Shown one piece after another: positions 10,762-22,074 of a stretch of 64,000 nt of DNA (within the stretch, counting starts at the first letter, position 1; each line of letters opens with the position of its first letter). The DNA comes from Taxillus chinensis. Its lineage: Eukaryota; Streptophyta; Magnoliopsida; Santalales; Loranthaceae. The stretch covers positions 46,485,609 through 46,549,608 of the forward strand of contig CM042084.1 of the NCBI GenBank assembly GCA_023512835.1, given 5' to 3'. Under the pieces are notes generated by a model. It was not told the DNA's origin and searched no databases. It saw nothing but the letters and a program-made list of their open reading frames with translations. Both the position numbers and the translations under genes were made by a program.

Positions 10762-10791
10762 ATCCATATAGGTGTGATCTCCTATATGGAT
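10762..10791 (+). promoter_or_regulatory. conserved stem-loop, Tekay-2 5' LTR
   Basis: Arms ATCCATATAGG and CCTATATGGAT (perfect 11-bp pairing) flank the loop TGTGATCT. It lies about 210 bases after the TATA box, so it would be in the transcript leader. Its role is unknown. Confidence 0.75.
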
Positions 10792-11994
10792 GTTGGCCTT
10801 CAGTGGCATGTTCAGTTGATTTTGATGTTGAATTTGGCCTGAGGATTTTCTGGGTTCGTTTATGCCCACCATGTGTTTGATGAAATGTCTGTGAGGCCTG
10901 CACACTATGTATTTGATAAAATGTCTGTGAGGCCTGCATGCCATGTATTCAATATAATGCCTGTGAGACCTTGTATATGGGTGTCTAATGATATACCTAC
11001 GTGACTGGTGTGTACTGTGTTTGATTTGTATTTGATTTTAAGCCTATGAGGCTGATGTGTGTGGCTTGTATCTGACCATGTTGGTCCTTCTGAGATAAAG
11101 TGTAAATGCTTTGTCTTGAGTTTACATGTTGAGATGTAATGCTATCTTGTTCGTTGATCCTGTTTGAGACGCGAGTCGAGATATAGGCCAGGCACAATAG
11201 CTGGACCCCTTTGAGATTTGGCCAGGACGTGGTCCTGAGTCTCGGTGTAGCACTCACGACGGTGGGCTAAGTCTACACCCATTCCTGAGGGTAGGTATGG
11301 TGCCCGAGGAGGTGGTTGACCATATCTGACTCGGGTGGAAAATGTTGCATTGGTGTCCATGCAACATTCGCCTGGATGTGGTATGTCATGTCGCCGTGGT
11401 GGCGGGGTGTCCTCTGCCCTCCAGGTGTGGGCTCAGGTAAAGAGTGTTTCCTGGGTGATGTTTGCTACTTTAGCCTTAGGCACGACACGAGCACAAGCAT
11501 TCACATATCATGCATGTTCTAGAGCGGGACAGGTCGGGGGAGACCGGATCCCTCTTGAGCTATGGTTTGCTCACCCTCCTATAAACCGTTCTTTTGTAGG
11601 GTTTAGCAGGGCGGTAGGTGAAGGCCGAGGAGCTAGGCCCCTAAGGCCGGGAGTTTTATGTTATTTCCTTTGTTGTACTCCTGGTTTTATGTGTTTGGAA
11701 TTTGGTTTGGTTTTATTTGTGGCTTCATAGGGGTTTTTCCCCTGACCGGGTTGTAATAAACATTTAGTCGTTGAAATGAAATAAAATGAGATGTTATTCA
11801 ATTTGTGTTTGTGTGCATGGTTTGGGAGCAGGGAGCATGCCTCTTGGCATGTTAGCCTGGTTGTGCGGGTTTGGGACAGCACTCGTGCCAGGAAGTCCTT
11901 TTAAGGTGCTTGCACCAACCCCTTGTCCCTTCGGGTGCGGGCATGGGCGGTCACTACTCATTTCCAAGTGGAAGGAAATTGGGGCGTGACAATA

Positions 11995-12006
11995 TGGTAT
12001 CGGAGC
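11995..12006 (+). promoter_or_regulatory. primer binding site (initiator tRNA-Met), Tekay-2
   Basis: TGGTATCGGAGC starts three bases after the LTR end. It differs at one base from TGGTATCAGAGC, the complement of the 3' end of plant initiator tRNA-Met. Confidence 0.88.
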
Positions 12007-12459
12007 GATAGTTCATGGTCTGGTGGACCTAGGATAGTGGGGAGGCCAGGCGCTTCGAGACTCTTAGGAGGTAGTCTAGGATACGCCCGATCAACGTGGT
12101 CCTATCTGGTTTTTCGGGGGTGTACTCGGGGGTAGTTAGACCAAGGAGTAGGGCATTTGCATTTGGGTTGAGGGTGTGTACATGCATTGGCATTAGGGCA
12201 CTAGTTTAATTTTAGTATGAGTATTGTGATTGGACATCTTTGTGTTGCTGAAAACTTGTTGCTAAAAACAAAATTTTGTTGCTATGAAATTCGGTGATTT
12301 TCCGTGAGACTTGTTGCTATGAATTGTTCGTTGTGTGCTTCGTGATTTACCTGTGTGTTTAAATGTAAAACGTTGCTTGAGTACCTCGTGGCCCATGGGG
12401 ATGAGGGTGTGTAGAGCTTGAGAGAAGCTGATCCTAGTTTGGTTTAAATTATGTAGACT
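12007..12459 (+). other. Tekay-2 untranslated leader
   Basis: About 450 bases without a sustained frame separate the primer site from the gag ATG. It includes TGCATTGGCATTAGGGC, a phrase also present in the leaders of Tekay-3 (33577) and Tekay-4 (50238), where packaging signals would be expected. Confidence 0.6.
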
Positions 12460-13700
12460 ATGCCTCCTAGGAGAGTAACCTGAGCTACTCCAGTGTAGAA
12501 GATGAATCTTCCGCCCGTCTTTGGAGAGAGAAGAGGACAGCGTGTAGAGGGCGATGATCCCCTGGAGCGGATCATGGCCCAAGTCCGGGCCCTAAGTGAG
12601 AACGTGCAAGGCATGCATGAGGACCTCAGGGGAGAGATCCTAAACGAGGTGCGTCAGGAGATGATGGCACAACAGGCAGTGCCACCCCCTCCACCCCGTG
12701 AGGCGGAACCTCCGTGTAGGGAGGAAGTGCCGATGAGGCGGGAAGAGGGAGACGTGTTGACGCAGTTCCGAAAGGAACACCCACCAAGGTTCAAGGGAGG
12801 AGCCGAACCTCAAGGAGCGAGCACCTGGCCGCGGCGGATCGAGCATGTGTTCTCCTTTCTTCGACCCCGAGAGGAAGACAAAGTGAGACTAGCAGTCCGG
12901 TAGTTGGAGGAGGAAGCCTTGGAATGGTGGCTTAGCATCTCGGGAAGCCGGGACATGGAGACCATGGCCTGGAATGAGTTCCTCCAAATGTTCCATGAGG
13001 AGTTCTTTCCAGAGTCATTGCGGTGGCGAAGCGGGAGGAGTTCGGCGGCCTGGGCGGGGATCGCGCTCGATGAGAGTATGAGCGAGATTTCCGGGGGCTG
13101 AGTCGGTTTGCTCCAGAAGCAATATCAAGGGAGGACCTGAAGGCTCATAAGTTTACCATGGGTCTCAAATCTGCCCTGAAGCAAAGGGTGGAGATGCTGC
13201 GGCCGAGGACCTATCTGAAGTCGTGGACACCGCCAAGATTGTTGAGAGAGGATTAGAGGAGGGAAGACAAGGCTCACCAGGAGCGGATGGGGCAGAGCGC
13301 GCGCGACAAGCACGGTGAAACCAAGAGGCGAAAGGTTGAGCCTGGGAGTGGGACTTTTCCCAAGGATGGGGGCCAAGCTTCGATGGCTCCGCCCGGATCC
13401 CGTTACTTTGGAGGACAGGGGAGTGCTTGCCGGGAACTTCCCAAGCCGGTGTACGTGTTGTGGCTGTCAGGGCACGTCAAACGTGAGTGCCCCAAGCAAA
13501 GCACTTGACGTGTCATAGCGGTGGGAAGGTGGGACACATCAGCAAGGTGTGTTTCGGCAAGAAGGGGAACGACCGGGGAGCTGGAAGCTTAGCACAAGGG
13601 AGCAGGGGTGGGACCCAATTTCGGGCCCCGGCCCTTAAGCCAGCACATTCGTGGCAGGCCGGTTAGGCTGGTTCTAGTCACACTAGGCCACATGGGGAGA
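12460..13700 (+). pseudogene. gag: gag of Tekay-2, broken
   Basis: The start ATG at 12460 (MPPRRVT) meets a TGA within eight codons. The gag frame reopens at 12502-12903 with MERIMAQVRALSENVQGM-like and FKGGAEP segments, ending at a TAG (12901-12903) inside the core; EEEALEWWLSISGSRDMETM follows in frame. Later parts (HKFTMGLKS; knuckles around 13440-13560) need frame changes. The CCHC knuckles are only partly readable. Confidence 0.87.
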
Positions 13701-13828
13701 GGCAACCACAAGGAGGATCGGAGGGGCGTCCCAGATGGATCGCAGGCGGGAGCAAAAGGGAAGGCAAGTGAGGCTAGTGGTGGGGCAGGCCAAGGCAGAG
13801 TGTTCGCGCTTACCTCGGCACCACTGAA

Positions 13829-14489
13829 ATGGAGGAATTACCATCACCCTCCGAGGAAGGTGGAGCTGGACCTTCGGTGGTTCGAGGTACTATTCTAATA
13901 TCTCGCACCGTTGTTCTTGCATTGTTTGATACTGGAGCTTCGTGCTCCCTGATTGCTAAGTCCTTGGTGGAGAGCCTTGGACTTGATTGTGTGGAGGCCG
14001 ATAGAGCTCCGAGGGTCGAGTCCCCAATGGGAGGTGTGGAGTTGATCCACCAAATGTGTCGAGAGTGTGCGCTTATGATAGGAGAGGTTGACCTCTCATT
14101 TGATTTGTACGTAATGCCCATGAGGACTTTTAGTTTGATTTGGGGATGGATTGGTTGATGGCCTTTCAGGCTAAGATTGGATTGCTATAGGCGACGAGTA
14201 TCGTTTACTACACCCACAGGATCTTCCTGTACCCTAGTGGGTGAATGGGATAGGAATGCTAGGAGAGCTGGACCGACGAGGGAGCTATGGGGCAATATTA
14301 CCCATAGGCTTGCCACCCTAACCTTTGAGGAGGAAGGTAACTTAGAGAAAAGGGTGTGGCCAGATGTTGTCGAGAATTTCCAGGATGTCTTTCCTGGGGA
14401 GTTGTTGGAGTTGCCTCCACACGAAGTATCGAGTTCACGGTTCAATGATGCCAGGGGGTGGGACCCATCTCACAAGTAACATATCGGAT
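13829..14489 (+). pseudogene. aspartic protease of Tekay-2
   Basis: The catalytic DTGAS is at 13928-13942, followed by CSLIAKSLVESLGLDCVEADR and YVMPMRTF. A base loss near 14140 shifts the frame just before the DWLMAFQAKI motif, which reappears out of frame. PHE-type linker residues lead toward RT (ELLELPPH). Confidence 0.87.
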
Positions 14490-15230
14490 GGGACCTGGCT
14501 GAGTTGCGGGAGCTTCGAAGCAGATAAAGGAACTAGGAGATAATGGTTTTATCCGTCCTAGTACCTCACCTTGGGGTGCACCGGTCTTGTTTGCTAAGAA
14601 GGCGGATGGTTCGTTGCAACTTTGCATTGATTATCGGAAGTCGAATCAAGTAACGGTAAAGAACAAGTACCCTTTGCCGCGGATTGATGACTTATTCGAC
14701 CAGGTGAGTGGAGCACGGTGGTTCTCAAAAATCGATCTGCGTTCGGGATATCATCAATTGAGGGTCGGGAGCGAAGACATCCCTAAGACGGCGTTCAGGT
14801 GCGGATACGGACACTATGAGTGGTTAGTGATGCCTTTTGGGCTCACGAACGCACTTCTTGTGTTCATGCATCTAATGAATCAGGTATTTGCCCCATACCT
14901 GGATTCCTTCGTGGTGGTATTTATTGACGACATCCTTGTGTACTCCAAAACCCAAGCTAAGCATGAGGAGCACTTGGGCGTGGTGCTGCGGGCGCTACGA
15001 GATCATCACTTGTATGCTAAATTTAGCAAGTGTGACTTCTGGATGCGAGAGGTGCATTTCCTTGGGCATGTAGTATCTGCCGAAGGAGTTAGAGTGGACC
15101 CAACCAAGATTGAGTCCGTAGCATCTTGGAAGAGGCCCACAAATGTTTTTGAGATCCGGAGTTTCGTAGGTCCGGCGGGTATTACCGGCGTTTTGTGGAA
15201 GGATTTTCTTGGTTGGCGGCGCCCATGACG
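14490..15230 (+). pseudogene. reverse transcriptase of Tekay-2
   Basis: The frame 14587-15228 is open through [32 protein letters not shown] and FIDD (14920-14931) to the thumb [14 protein letters not shown] Leu-to-Ser change in the first motif (RKS for RKL) and a frameshift near 15175 in the YYRRF region mark decay. The catalytic aspartates are present. Confidence 0.92.
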
Positions 15231-15720
15231 GCTCTTACACGGAAGGGAGCCAAATTCGAGTGGACGGACAAGTGCCGGCGGGCATTCGAGGAGTTGAAGA
15301 CTCACCGACTACTCGCACCGGTGTTGAGTCTACCGCAGGAGGGAGTGCCATTCGAGGTGTATTGTGATGCGTCTCGCGTTGGACTGGGGTGTGTTCGATG
15401 CAAGAGCGCCAAGTCATAGCATATGGCTCGCGACAATGAAGTCCCATGAGCAAAACCACCCAACACACGACCTGGAGTTAGCAGCGATTATTTTTGCCCT
15501 GAAGTCTTGGCGACATTACCTGTGGGGAGAGAAATTTGTGGTATATACCTGACCACAAAAGCCTACGATATATCTTCACCCGAGAGAGACCTAAATTTGC
15601 GACAACGGAGGTGGGTAGAGTACCTGCAAATGTTTGACCTCACGCTCTCCTACACGCCTGGGAAGGGAAATTTAGTAGCCGACGCACTAAGTAGAAAAGG
15701 GAAAGATGAGGTTTCCATGA
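15231..15720 (+). pseudogene. RNase H of Tekay-2
   Basis: [13 protein letters not shown] (about 15354-15393), HDLELAAIIFALKSWRHYL and FDLTLSYTPGKGNLVADALSRK identify the domain. At least two frameshifts, near 15397 and 15550, separate the pieces. Confidence 0.85.
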
Positions 15721-16950
15721 GAGAATGGAAAATGATGGAGCGATTGGCGATGCTTCGGTGCAACCTGCTTTCAGCGATGAGGGAGCTATCCTGTGTCCTC
15801 TCACTATGATACCGAGTTGTATCGGCGTGTCCGTGAGGGACAGTTAGGAGACGTGGATCGTGAGGTGATCCGGGCCCAGGATAGAGGCCGGAGAGCTGTC
15901 GAGGACCGGACGAAGGAGTTGAGCATGAGCTGAAATTTCGGGGGCGTCCGATAGTACCACCTCCCTTGCGTGAGGATGTCTTGAGGGAATTTCATCATTC
16001 CCGTTTGGCTGTACATCCAGGAGGAACTAAGATGTATCATGCCGTTTGCGCACCTTTCCGGTGGCCGGGGCTGAAACGGAGGGTAAGCGAGTTTGTTTCC
16101 AGGTGCCTTACCTGTCGGCAAGTGAAGGCGAGCACCAACGACCCGGCGGTCAATTGCGGCCTTTACCTGTAGGCCGAGTGGAAGTGGGAGCATATTACCA
16201 TGGACTTCGTGACGGGACTTCCTACCACTTCGGGAGAAAGGACATGATTTGGGTCATAGTGGACCGCTTAACTAAGTCAGCCCATTTCTTGGCAATTCGA
16301 GAGCGCGACTCTATCGGCACGTTAATCCGGTTGTATGTTGATGAGATTCTCCGCTTGCACGGAGTGCCCTTGTCTATTGTTTCGGACAGGGATGCGCGGT
16401 TTACATCCTGGTTTTGGGGAGGTCTGCAGGAAGCATTAGGAACCCGACTTAATTTGAGTACCGCATTCCATCCAGAGCGATGGTCAGTCCGAGAGGACCA
16501 TTCAAACATTGGAAGACTTGTTGAGGGCTTGTGTACTTGATTTTGGAGGATCATGGGCTTCCCACCTTCCTCTTGGTGGAGTTTGCCTAAAATAACGGTT
16601 ACCGGTCTTCGATTGGGATGGCCCCGTTTGAGGCATTGTATGGCCGACCGTGTCGGTCTCCATTATGTTGGGCGAGAAGCCGGAGAGGCAGCTATGTTAG
16701 GACCTCAATTGGTCCAGGAGGCTACGGCAAAAGTTCAGTTTGATTCGGCAACGCCTTCTTACGGCTCGGAGCGCAGAAGTCTTATGCGGATCGCCGATGC
16801 CGACCGTTGGAGTTTTTGGTGGGAGACCACGTATTCCTTCGTGTTTCTCCACGGAGAGGGCATAAGAGATTTGGGACTTGGGTCCAAGTTGTCCCCTCGG
16901 TACATTGGACTGTTCGAGATTTTGAGCGAGTTGGACCTGTTGCTTATAGG
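15721..16950 (+). pseudogene. integrase of Tekay-2
   Basis: The zinc-finger region is readable around 15966-16130 ([28 protein letters not shown]). The core is read in another frame from about 16230: [27 protein letters not shown] and [15 protein letters not shown]. An indel near 16478 disrupts the HPETDGQSER motif that holds the catalytic Glu. The C-terminal part (LEFLVGDHV, VSPRRGHKRFG) is again in a different frame. Confidence 0.87.
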
Positions 16951-17243
16951 TTGGCGTTACCACCTAGTTTGAGCCGAGTTCATAATGTTTTCCATGTATC
17001 CCGGTTGCGGAAATATCATCCAGATCCCACACACGTGCTAGATTGGGGTACCCTGGATCTTGGAGAGGATGTGCTGTTGTCGAGGCACCCATCCGTATTG
17101 TAGATAGGCGCGAAGCGGCTGCGAGGTAAGACTATTCCGTTGGTTCGGGTGTTGTGGCAACACCGAGGGCTGGAGGAAGAGACCTGGGAACGTGAGACCG
17201 AGATGCGTGCTCATTATCCCGATCCGTTCGAGGACGAACAACT
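16951..17243 (+). pseudogene. chromodomain of Tekay-2
   Basis: VFHVSRLRKYHPDPTHVLDWGTLDLGEDV leads into the chromodomain, which ends ETWERETEMRAHYPDPFEDEQ with small indels around 17075-17105. In the element's life cycle it would tether integrase to marked chromatin. Confidence 0.8.
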
Positions 17244-17335
17244 CGAAGGAGGGGAGGAGGGCAAGCATCAAACTTCAACATAATCAGGTATTTGCCCAAC
17301 TAGTCATCGCTACATGACCATGTGGAGTGTATAAA

Positions 17336-17602
17336 TGTGTGAAATAATTTGTGATTTGTTGGTATTAATTTGTGCTAGAGGGTGTTAGAGGCCTATGCTT
17401 TGGTTGTGATTGTTTTCTTTCATTCCACCTTTTCTTTTCAAGGACGAAAAGTCTTAAGGGGAGAGGATGTAAGGACCCGTACCTTGATTTGTTGTGTATT
17501 AATTTGTGCTAGAGGGTGTTAGAGGCCTATGCTTTGGTTGTGATTGTTTTCTTTCATTCCACCTTTTCTTTTCGAGGACGAAAAGTCTTAAGGGGGAGAG
17601 GA
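17336..17602 (+). repeat. 134-bp tandem duplication across the polypurine tract
   Basis: The block from TTGTGCTAGAGGGTGTTAG through the polypurine tract and the first 20 bases of the LTR (TGTAAGGACCCGTACCTTGA) is present twice with a 134-base period. The first copy's tract ends at 17467, the second at 17602. The second leads into the full 3' LTR. Confidence 0.92.
17590..17602 (+). promoter_or_regulatory. polypurine tract of Tekay-2 (functional copy)
   Basis: AAGGGGGAGAGGA directly precedes the LTR start at 17603. The upstream duplicate has one G fewer. Confidence 0.85.
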
Positions 17603-19559
17603 TGTAAGGACCCGTACCTTGAGTTAGTCACGGTTTTGCCTTCGAGTAGAGTTTTTTCTAGATTTTGACCTAGTGAATGGGCTCAAATGAATTCACGTGA
17701 AAAAGGAAAGATGCTTAGAATGATGTCCTCTATCTACCACGAAGTTTCAGGCCAAACGGACGTGTATGTGAGGTGCACGTGAAATGGGTCCAATTCACGT
17801 GCAAGTGTGGTTGTCTTCTAAATGATGCAAAGAGGCTAGGGGTGAAGTTTGGGCGCATTTGGAGTGCATATGGAGTTGCACGTGAATTGGGGAATTCACA
17901 TTCAAATTGGCGTGCACCCATATTTTTACATGGTTCCCTTGGTTTTGACATTCTAATGATCTTTCTCCAAAGGACCATGTTGAAATTCGGAGTATTTTGG
18001 CCTATATGGGTGCGGAAAGGTGCTAACTTGTGTGATCAAAATTACGTCATTTTGATCCTGGGATTTACTTAATCAAAACTACGTCATTTTGATGTGGGTA
18101 GTGTCTATATAATGAGGGCTTGAGTTTGAGTTTAGGGTTCTTGTGTTCTTCTTTGCGCCTGGCCGCGGAGAGAGAGAGAGAGAGAGAGGATCTCCGGGCG
18201 ATGCCGTGGTGGTTCGCGTCGTTGGAAGGTGTCTAGCGTGGAGGTTAGGACAAAAGTCCGAGGTAGGGATTCATGTTCTTCCTAACTCTCCTCTGGTTCT
18301 AGGATATTCACTTATATATATATATATGTAAAATATATAATCCATATAGGTGTGATCTCCTATATGGATGTTGGCCTTCGATGGCATGTTCAGTTGATTT
18401 TGATGTTGAATTTGGCCTGAGGATTTTCTTGGGTTCGTTTATGCCCACCATGTGTTTGATTAAATGTCCGTGAGGCCTGCACACTATGTATTTGATAAAA
18501 TGTCCGTGAGGCCTGCATGCCATGTATTCAATATAATGCCTATGAGACCTTGTATATGGGTGTCCGATGATATACCTACGTGACCGGTGTGTACTGTGTT
18601 TGATTTGTATTTGATTTTAAGCCTATGAGGCTGATGTGTGTGGCTTGTATCCGACCATGTTGGTCCTTCGAGATAAAGTGTAAATGCTTTGTCTTGAGTT
18701 TACATGTTGAGATGTAATGCTATCTTTTTCGTTGATCTGTTTGAGACTGGATCGAGATATGGGCCAGGCGCAATAGCTGGACCCCTTTGAGATTTGGCCA
18801 GGACGTGGTCCTGAGTCTCGGTGTAGCACTCATGACGGTGGGCTAAGTCTACACCCATTCCTGAGGGTAGGTATGGTGCCCGAGGAGGTGGTTGACCATA
18901 TCTCGACTCGGGTGGAAAATGTTGCATTGGTGTCCATGCAACATTCGCCTGGATGTGGTATGTCATGTCGCCGTGGTGGCGGGGTGTCCTCTGCCCTCCA
19001 GGTGTGGGCTCAGGTAAAGTGTGCTTACCGGGTGATGTTTGCTGCTTTAGCCTTAGGCACGACACGAGCACAAGCATACACATATCATGCATGTTGTAGA
19101 GCGGGACGGGTCGGGGAGACCGGATCCCCTGCGAGCTATGGTTTGCTCACCCCTCCTATAAATTGTTCTTTTGCGGGGTTTAGCAGGGCGGTAGGTGAAG
19201 GCCGAGGAGCTAGGCCCCCGAGGCCGGGAGTTTTATGTTATTTCCTTTGTTGTACTCTGGTTTTATGTGTTTGGAATTTGGTTTGGTTTTTTTTGTGGCT
19301 TCATAGGGGGTTTTCCCGACGGGTTGTAATAAACATTTAGTCGTTGAAATGAAATAAAATGAGATGTTATTCAATTTGTGTTTGTGTGCATGGTTTGGGA
19401 GCAGGAGCATGCCCCTTGGCATGTTAGCCTGGTTGTGCAGGTTTGGGAAGCACCCGTGCCAGAAGTCCTTTTAAGGTGCTTGCACCAACCCCTTGTCCCT
19501 TCGGGTGCGGGCATGGCGATCCTACTCATTTCCAAGTGGAAGGAAATTGGGGCGTGACA
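17603..19559 (+). repeat. 3' LTR of Tekay-2
   Basis: It matches the 5' LTR from end to end with scattered substitutions and indels. Palindromes are at 18035-18056 and 18072-18093 (both with CGTCATTTT in place of CGTCGTTTT), the TATA box is at 18106-18112, a GA tract at about 18169-18188 and the stem-loop at 18340-18369. Many differences change CTG in the 5' copy to CCG or CG here. Confidence 0.93.
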
Positions 19560-19564
19560 AATGA
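19560..19564. repeat. Target site duplication of Tekay-2, right copy (AATGA)
   Basis: It is identical to 10034-10038. Confidence 0.93.
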
Positions 19565-20699
19565 TGGCTCTTCACAGCTTACAATCCGAGACACAACTAT
19601 ACTAGGATGAAGTTTTCATTCGGTTACAGTCAACATGACGCCCAATGGAGTCCAGGGATGACAAATTCAATACCATACACAACCACGGCAAGACCAAAAA
19701 CTACTATCGGGCTAACACCAGTCACCAACGTTGAGAATCTACTAAAGAATCCCATGAACTAGAAGGCCACGCAAATAACACCTCTCTGACTACGATCAAA
19801 TAGGGATGCACCAAGATCCCACACAACCTTCACTAATTGAGGCTTATGTTACAACCCGAGTGATAACGCCTTACTCAGTCAGCAGACATTCCATGCGATA
19901 GGAATCCTTTGACGATGGGTGGGTACCAACAACATAGTTTTCTCCACCCTGGAAAACTCTCCTACCTGCAACATGACAACAACGGAATCCTCAGTGTCAC
20001 CACTCACAGGTCACAAGGGAATCCTTTGCCTCCAGGACATACTCCACCTCATGGCCCACTAACCACGTTATACCAACCGTCACATTTTATCTCAACAAAC
20101 CAACAAAACACTCAAATGGACCAAGAAATACTCAGGCTTTAGCCTCAGCGTAATGTGATCACTGCAATTTCTCCGGGTAGGCACAGGCAACAGGACATGC
20201 AAACTACTGATTCGGGACTTTCATGTAGCTCCCAAATACCAACACCTCGATGGCGTGAACCATCTCACTTACCGCGTGTGACTGCACATAAAAACGTGTG
20301 CAAGGAGGACATATGTAGGTCTTTCGCCTACCACCACCGCTCTAATGCATACACCTTTTGATATCCGCCCGACATAAATCTCTCCCTAAGGAGTAGCACT
20401 AATACCCCATCCTAGAAAAACTGTCACAACTGACTCAACTCGGGAGATCAACCAACTTTTTTTTTTCAGAGCATCAACACTCTTCTGCATTCCCACACCA
20501 CATATATTATACCAATACACCATGCCTCATCCTTCTCTACGCATGTGTGTCGCAACACCCATATGTAGCAACTCCGCCATATGCCTTTACCACTTATGCA
20601 ATGCATACAACAACACAATGCCACATTTTTTGCACATACTCAACACATGCAACGAAACACAAGACACCTGACGAGTTGAACGTACCATTTTTACACCTT

Positions 20700-20770
20700 C
20701 TCCTCTCCGTTAAACCCACTTCCCACAAGATACAGACCAAAGGAATGGCCCTATCATGCAAAAGTACACC
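20700..20770 (-). pseudogene. possible chromodomain fragment, Tekay-C
   Basis: The minus strand reads LLHDRAIPLVCILWEVG, resembling the chromodomain string LLRGRAIPLV..LW of Tekay-3. The match covers only about 15 residues and the flanks do not align. If real, it implies about 2 kb of foreign sequence between it and the chromodomain tail at 9054. Confidence 0.3.
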
Positions 20771-21743
20771 TACAGCCCCTAGAGAAATGTTTTCCAGATG
20801 TGGGTAAAAAGCCCAAATGAGGCCAGCCAAATCTCATTTGCTTACTTCTTTGTACCAATTGGATGCATCGTCCACGACCCTTGAAACCCACTCACAGTCG
20901 ATAGCTGAGCTCCAGAACACTTCACATTTTACACGGGTGCTTCCCCACTTGACAACATGTTCTAAGAACATCACTCATGGTCTTTCACACACTACGAACA
21001 TGGCACATGGCCACTGCTTAACCATCTGAGAACCCATAACACCTATATAGTTACTAACCAAAACTTGCAACGACCACTCTAGCTAACAAGATAACACTCC
21101 AAGGACTCTAAGAGCAGGCCATACTAGTTGCGTTTTCCACCCTCAACCACAATGCTTGGAAAGGTAACCATAGGAATATCCCTTTCAAGTAGTACTCTAA
21201 CACATTCATCTATCTACATAAGAACATATCTCTATTATTCAAGGTTGCCATGGAGGGGTCACACATTACCCACAAGCCATCACCTCACGCCTCAAGCTCT
21301 ACTAGCTAGCAAAAAGGTAGCCTATAAGGTTTAATTACTTTAAATTTTCACAGGTGCTGAAGTTGAATGCCACTCACATATAAAATTAACACCTAAATGT
21401 TTATAAGTTACTTATTATTCCTCTAGTGTTATAAATATATATATATATTCATTTTACCCCCTTTTTTTTTCAGGTCTCCAACCACATTCATTTGAAATAG
21501 TAACCCAAATGATCTCCTAAGCTTTACTTAACGAAAAAATGGTGACTCAAAAGCCCTCCCAGAGAACATACCCCACTATCACAAGAGTTAGCAATAAATG
21601 GTTCACCCAGCCTCACATAAACTAGTACGAGACTCAATCGATCATTATCTTTAAAGGAGCATGATACCACCAATAAAACAGAAGTCTTAACACACGAGAA
21701 TGGAAATCGTATCCCTGACTAAGGATAGTTCGGCCATGCTCTC

Positions 21744-22074
21744 CTATGTCCTCACTAGGAAGTCCTCGACCCCATGCCTTGCTTGTTGCGCCAGTCCTCT
21801 AGCACCATGCCTTGCTTTACCAAAACAAACTGTCTGGAGATGTCCTTTTTTTTTTTTCATAAATGCGACACTAGTACTGTTTCCTGCTACACCCTCTTTT
21901 CCAGTGTCCCGGTTGTCCACAGCAAGAACAACCCTTTGGGAAGCTCGTCTCACATGGATTTGTTGAGGGTTGACCCCCGTCTCGACACTTGTGGCCATCC
22001 TCCGATTGCCCCCTTTGCCTCTTTGGTCCTTTCTGCTGATTAGGACAATAATGCTTCAGTTGATCTTCATCCAA
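21744..22074 (-). pseudogene. gag: gag zinc knuckles of Tekay-C
   Basis: The minus strand encodes CSCCGQPGHWKRGC, a complete CCHC knuckle. In a shifted frame KKGHLQTVCFGKARHGARG follows, the second half of a second knuckle. This is the only substantial gag trace of the element and fixes its orientation and family. Confidence 0.75.

Larger units (their letters stand above)
10039..11991 (+). repeat. 5' LTR of Tekay-2
   Basis: It starts TGTAAGGACCCGTACC and ends GGGGCGTGACA. In order it carries CACGTG-type inverted repeats (about 10120-10345), two ACGT palindromes, a TATA box, a short GA tract (about 10606-10618), a stem-loop, a short tandem repeat of about 38 bp containing GAGGCCTGCA (about 10865-10970), and AATAAA-type signals near 11755-11790 that could serve for polyadenylation. 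Confidence 0.94.
10039..19559 (+). mobile_element. Tekay-2: complete chromovirus insertion with target duplication
   Basis: The element has two LTRs (1953 and 1957 bp), an initiator-Met primer site, gag-pol with chromodomain, a polypurine tract and a perfect 5-bp target duplication. Total length is 9521 bp, normal for this clade. It is inserted in the interior of Tekay-C. Gag-pol is open only in pieces because of many single-base indels and stops. The two LTRs differ at numerous positions, so the insertion is not very recent unless some differences are sequencing errors. Confidence 0.95.

Noticed and set aside
11335..11730. 131-codon plus-strand frame in the Tekay-2 LTR, and its counterpart at 18873-19340
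   Set aside because: It lies in the LTR downstream of the promoter, matches no family, and is open in both LTRs only because they are copies. LTR-encoded proteins are not known for Tekay.
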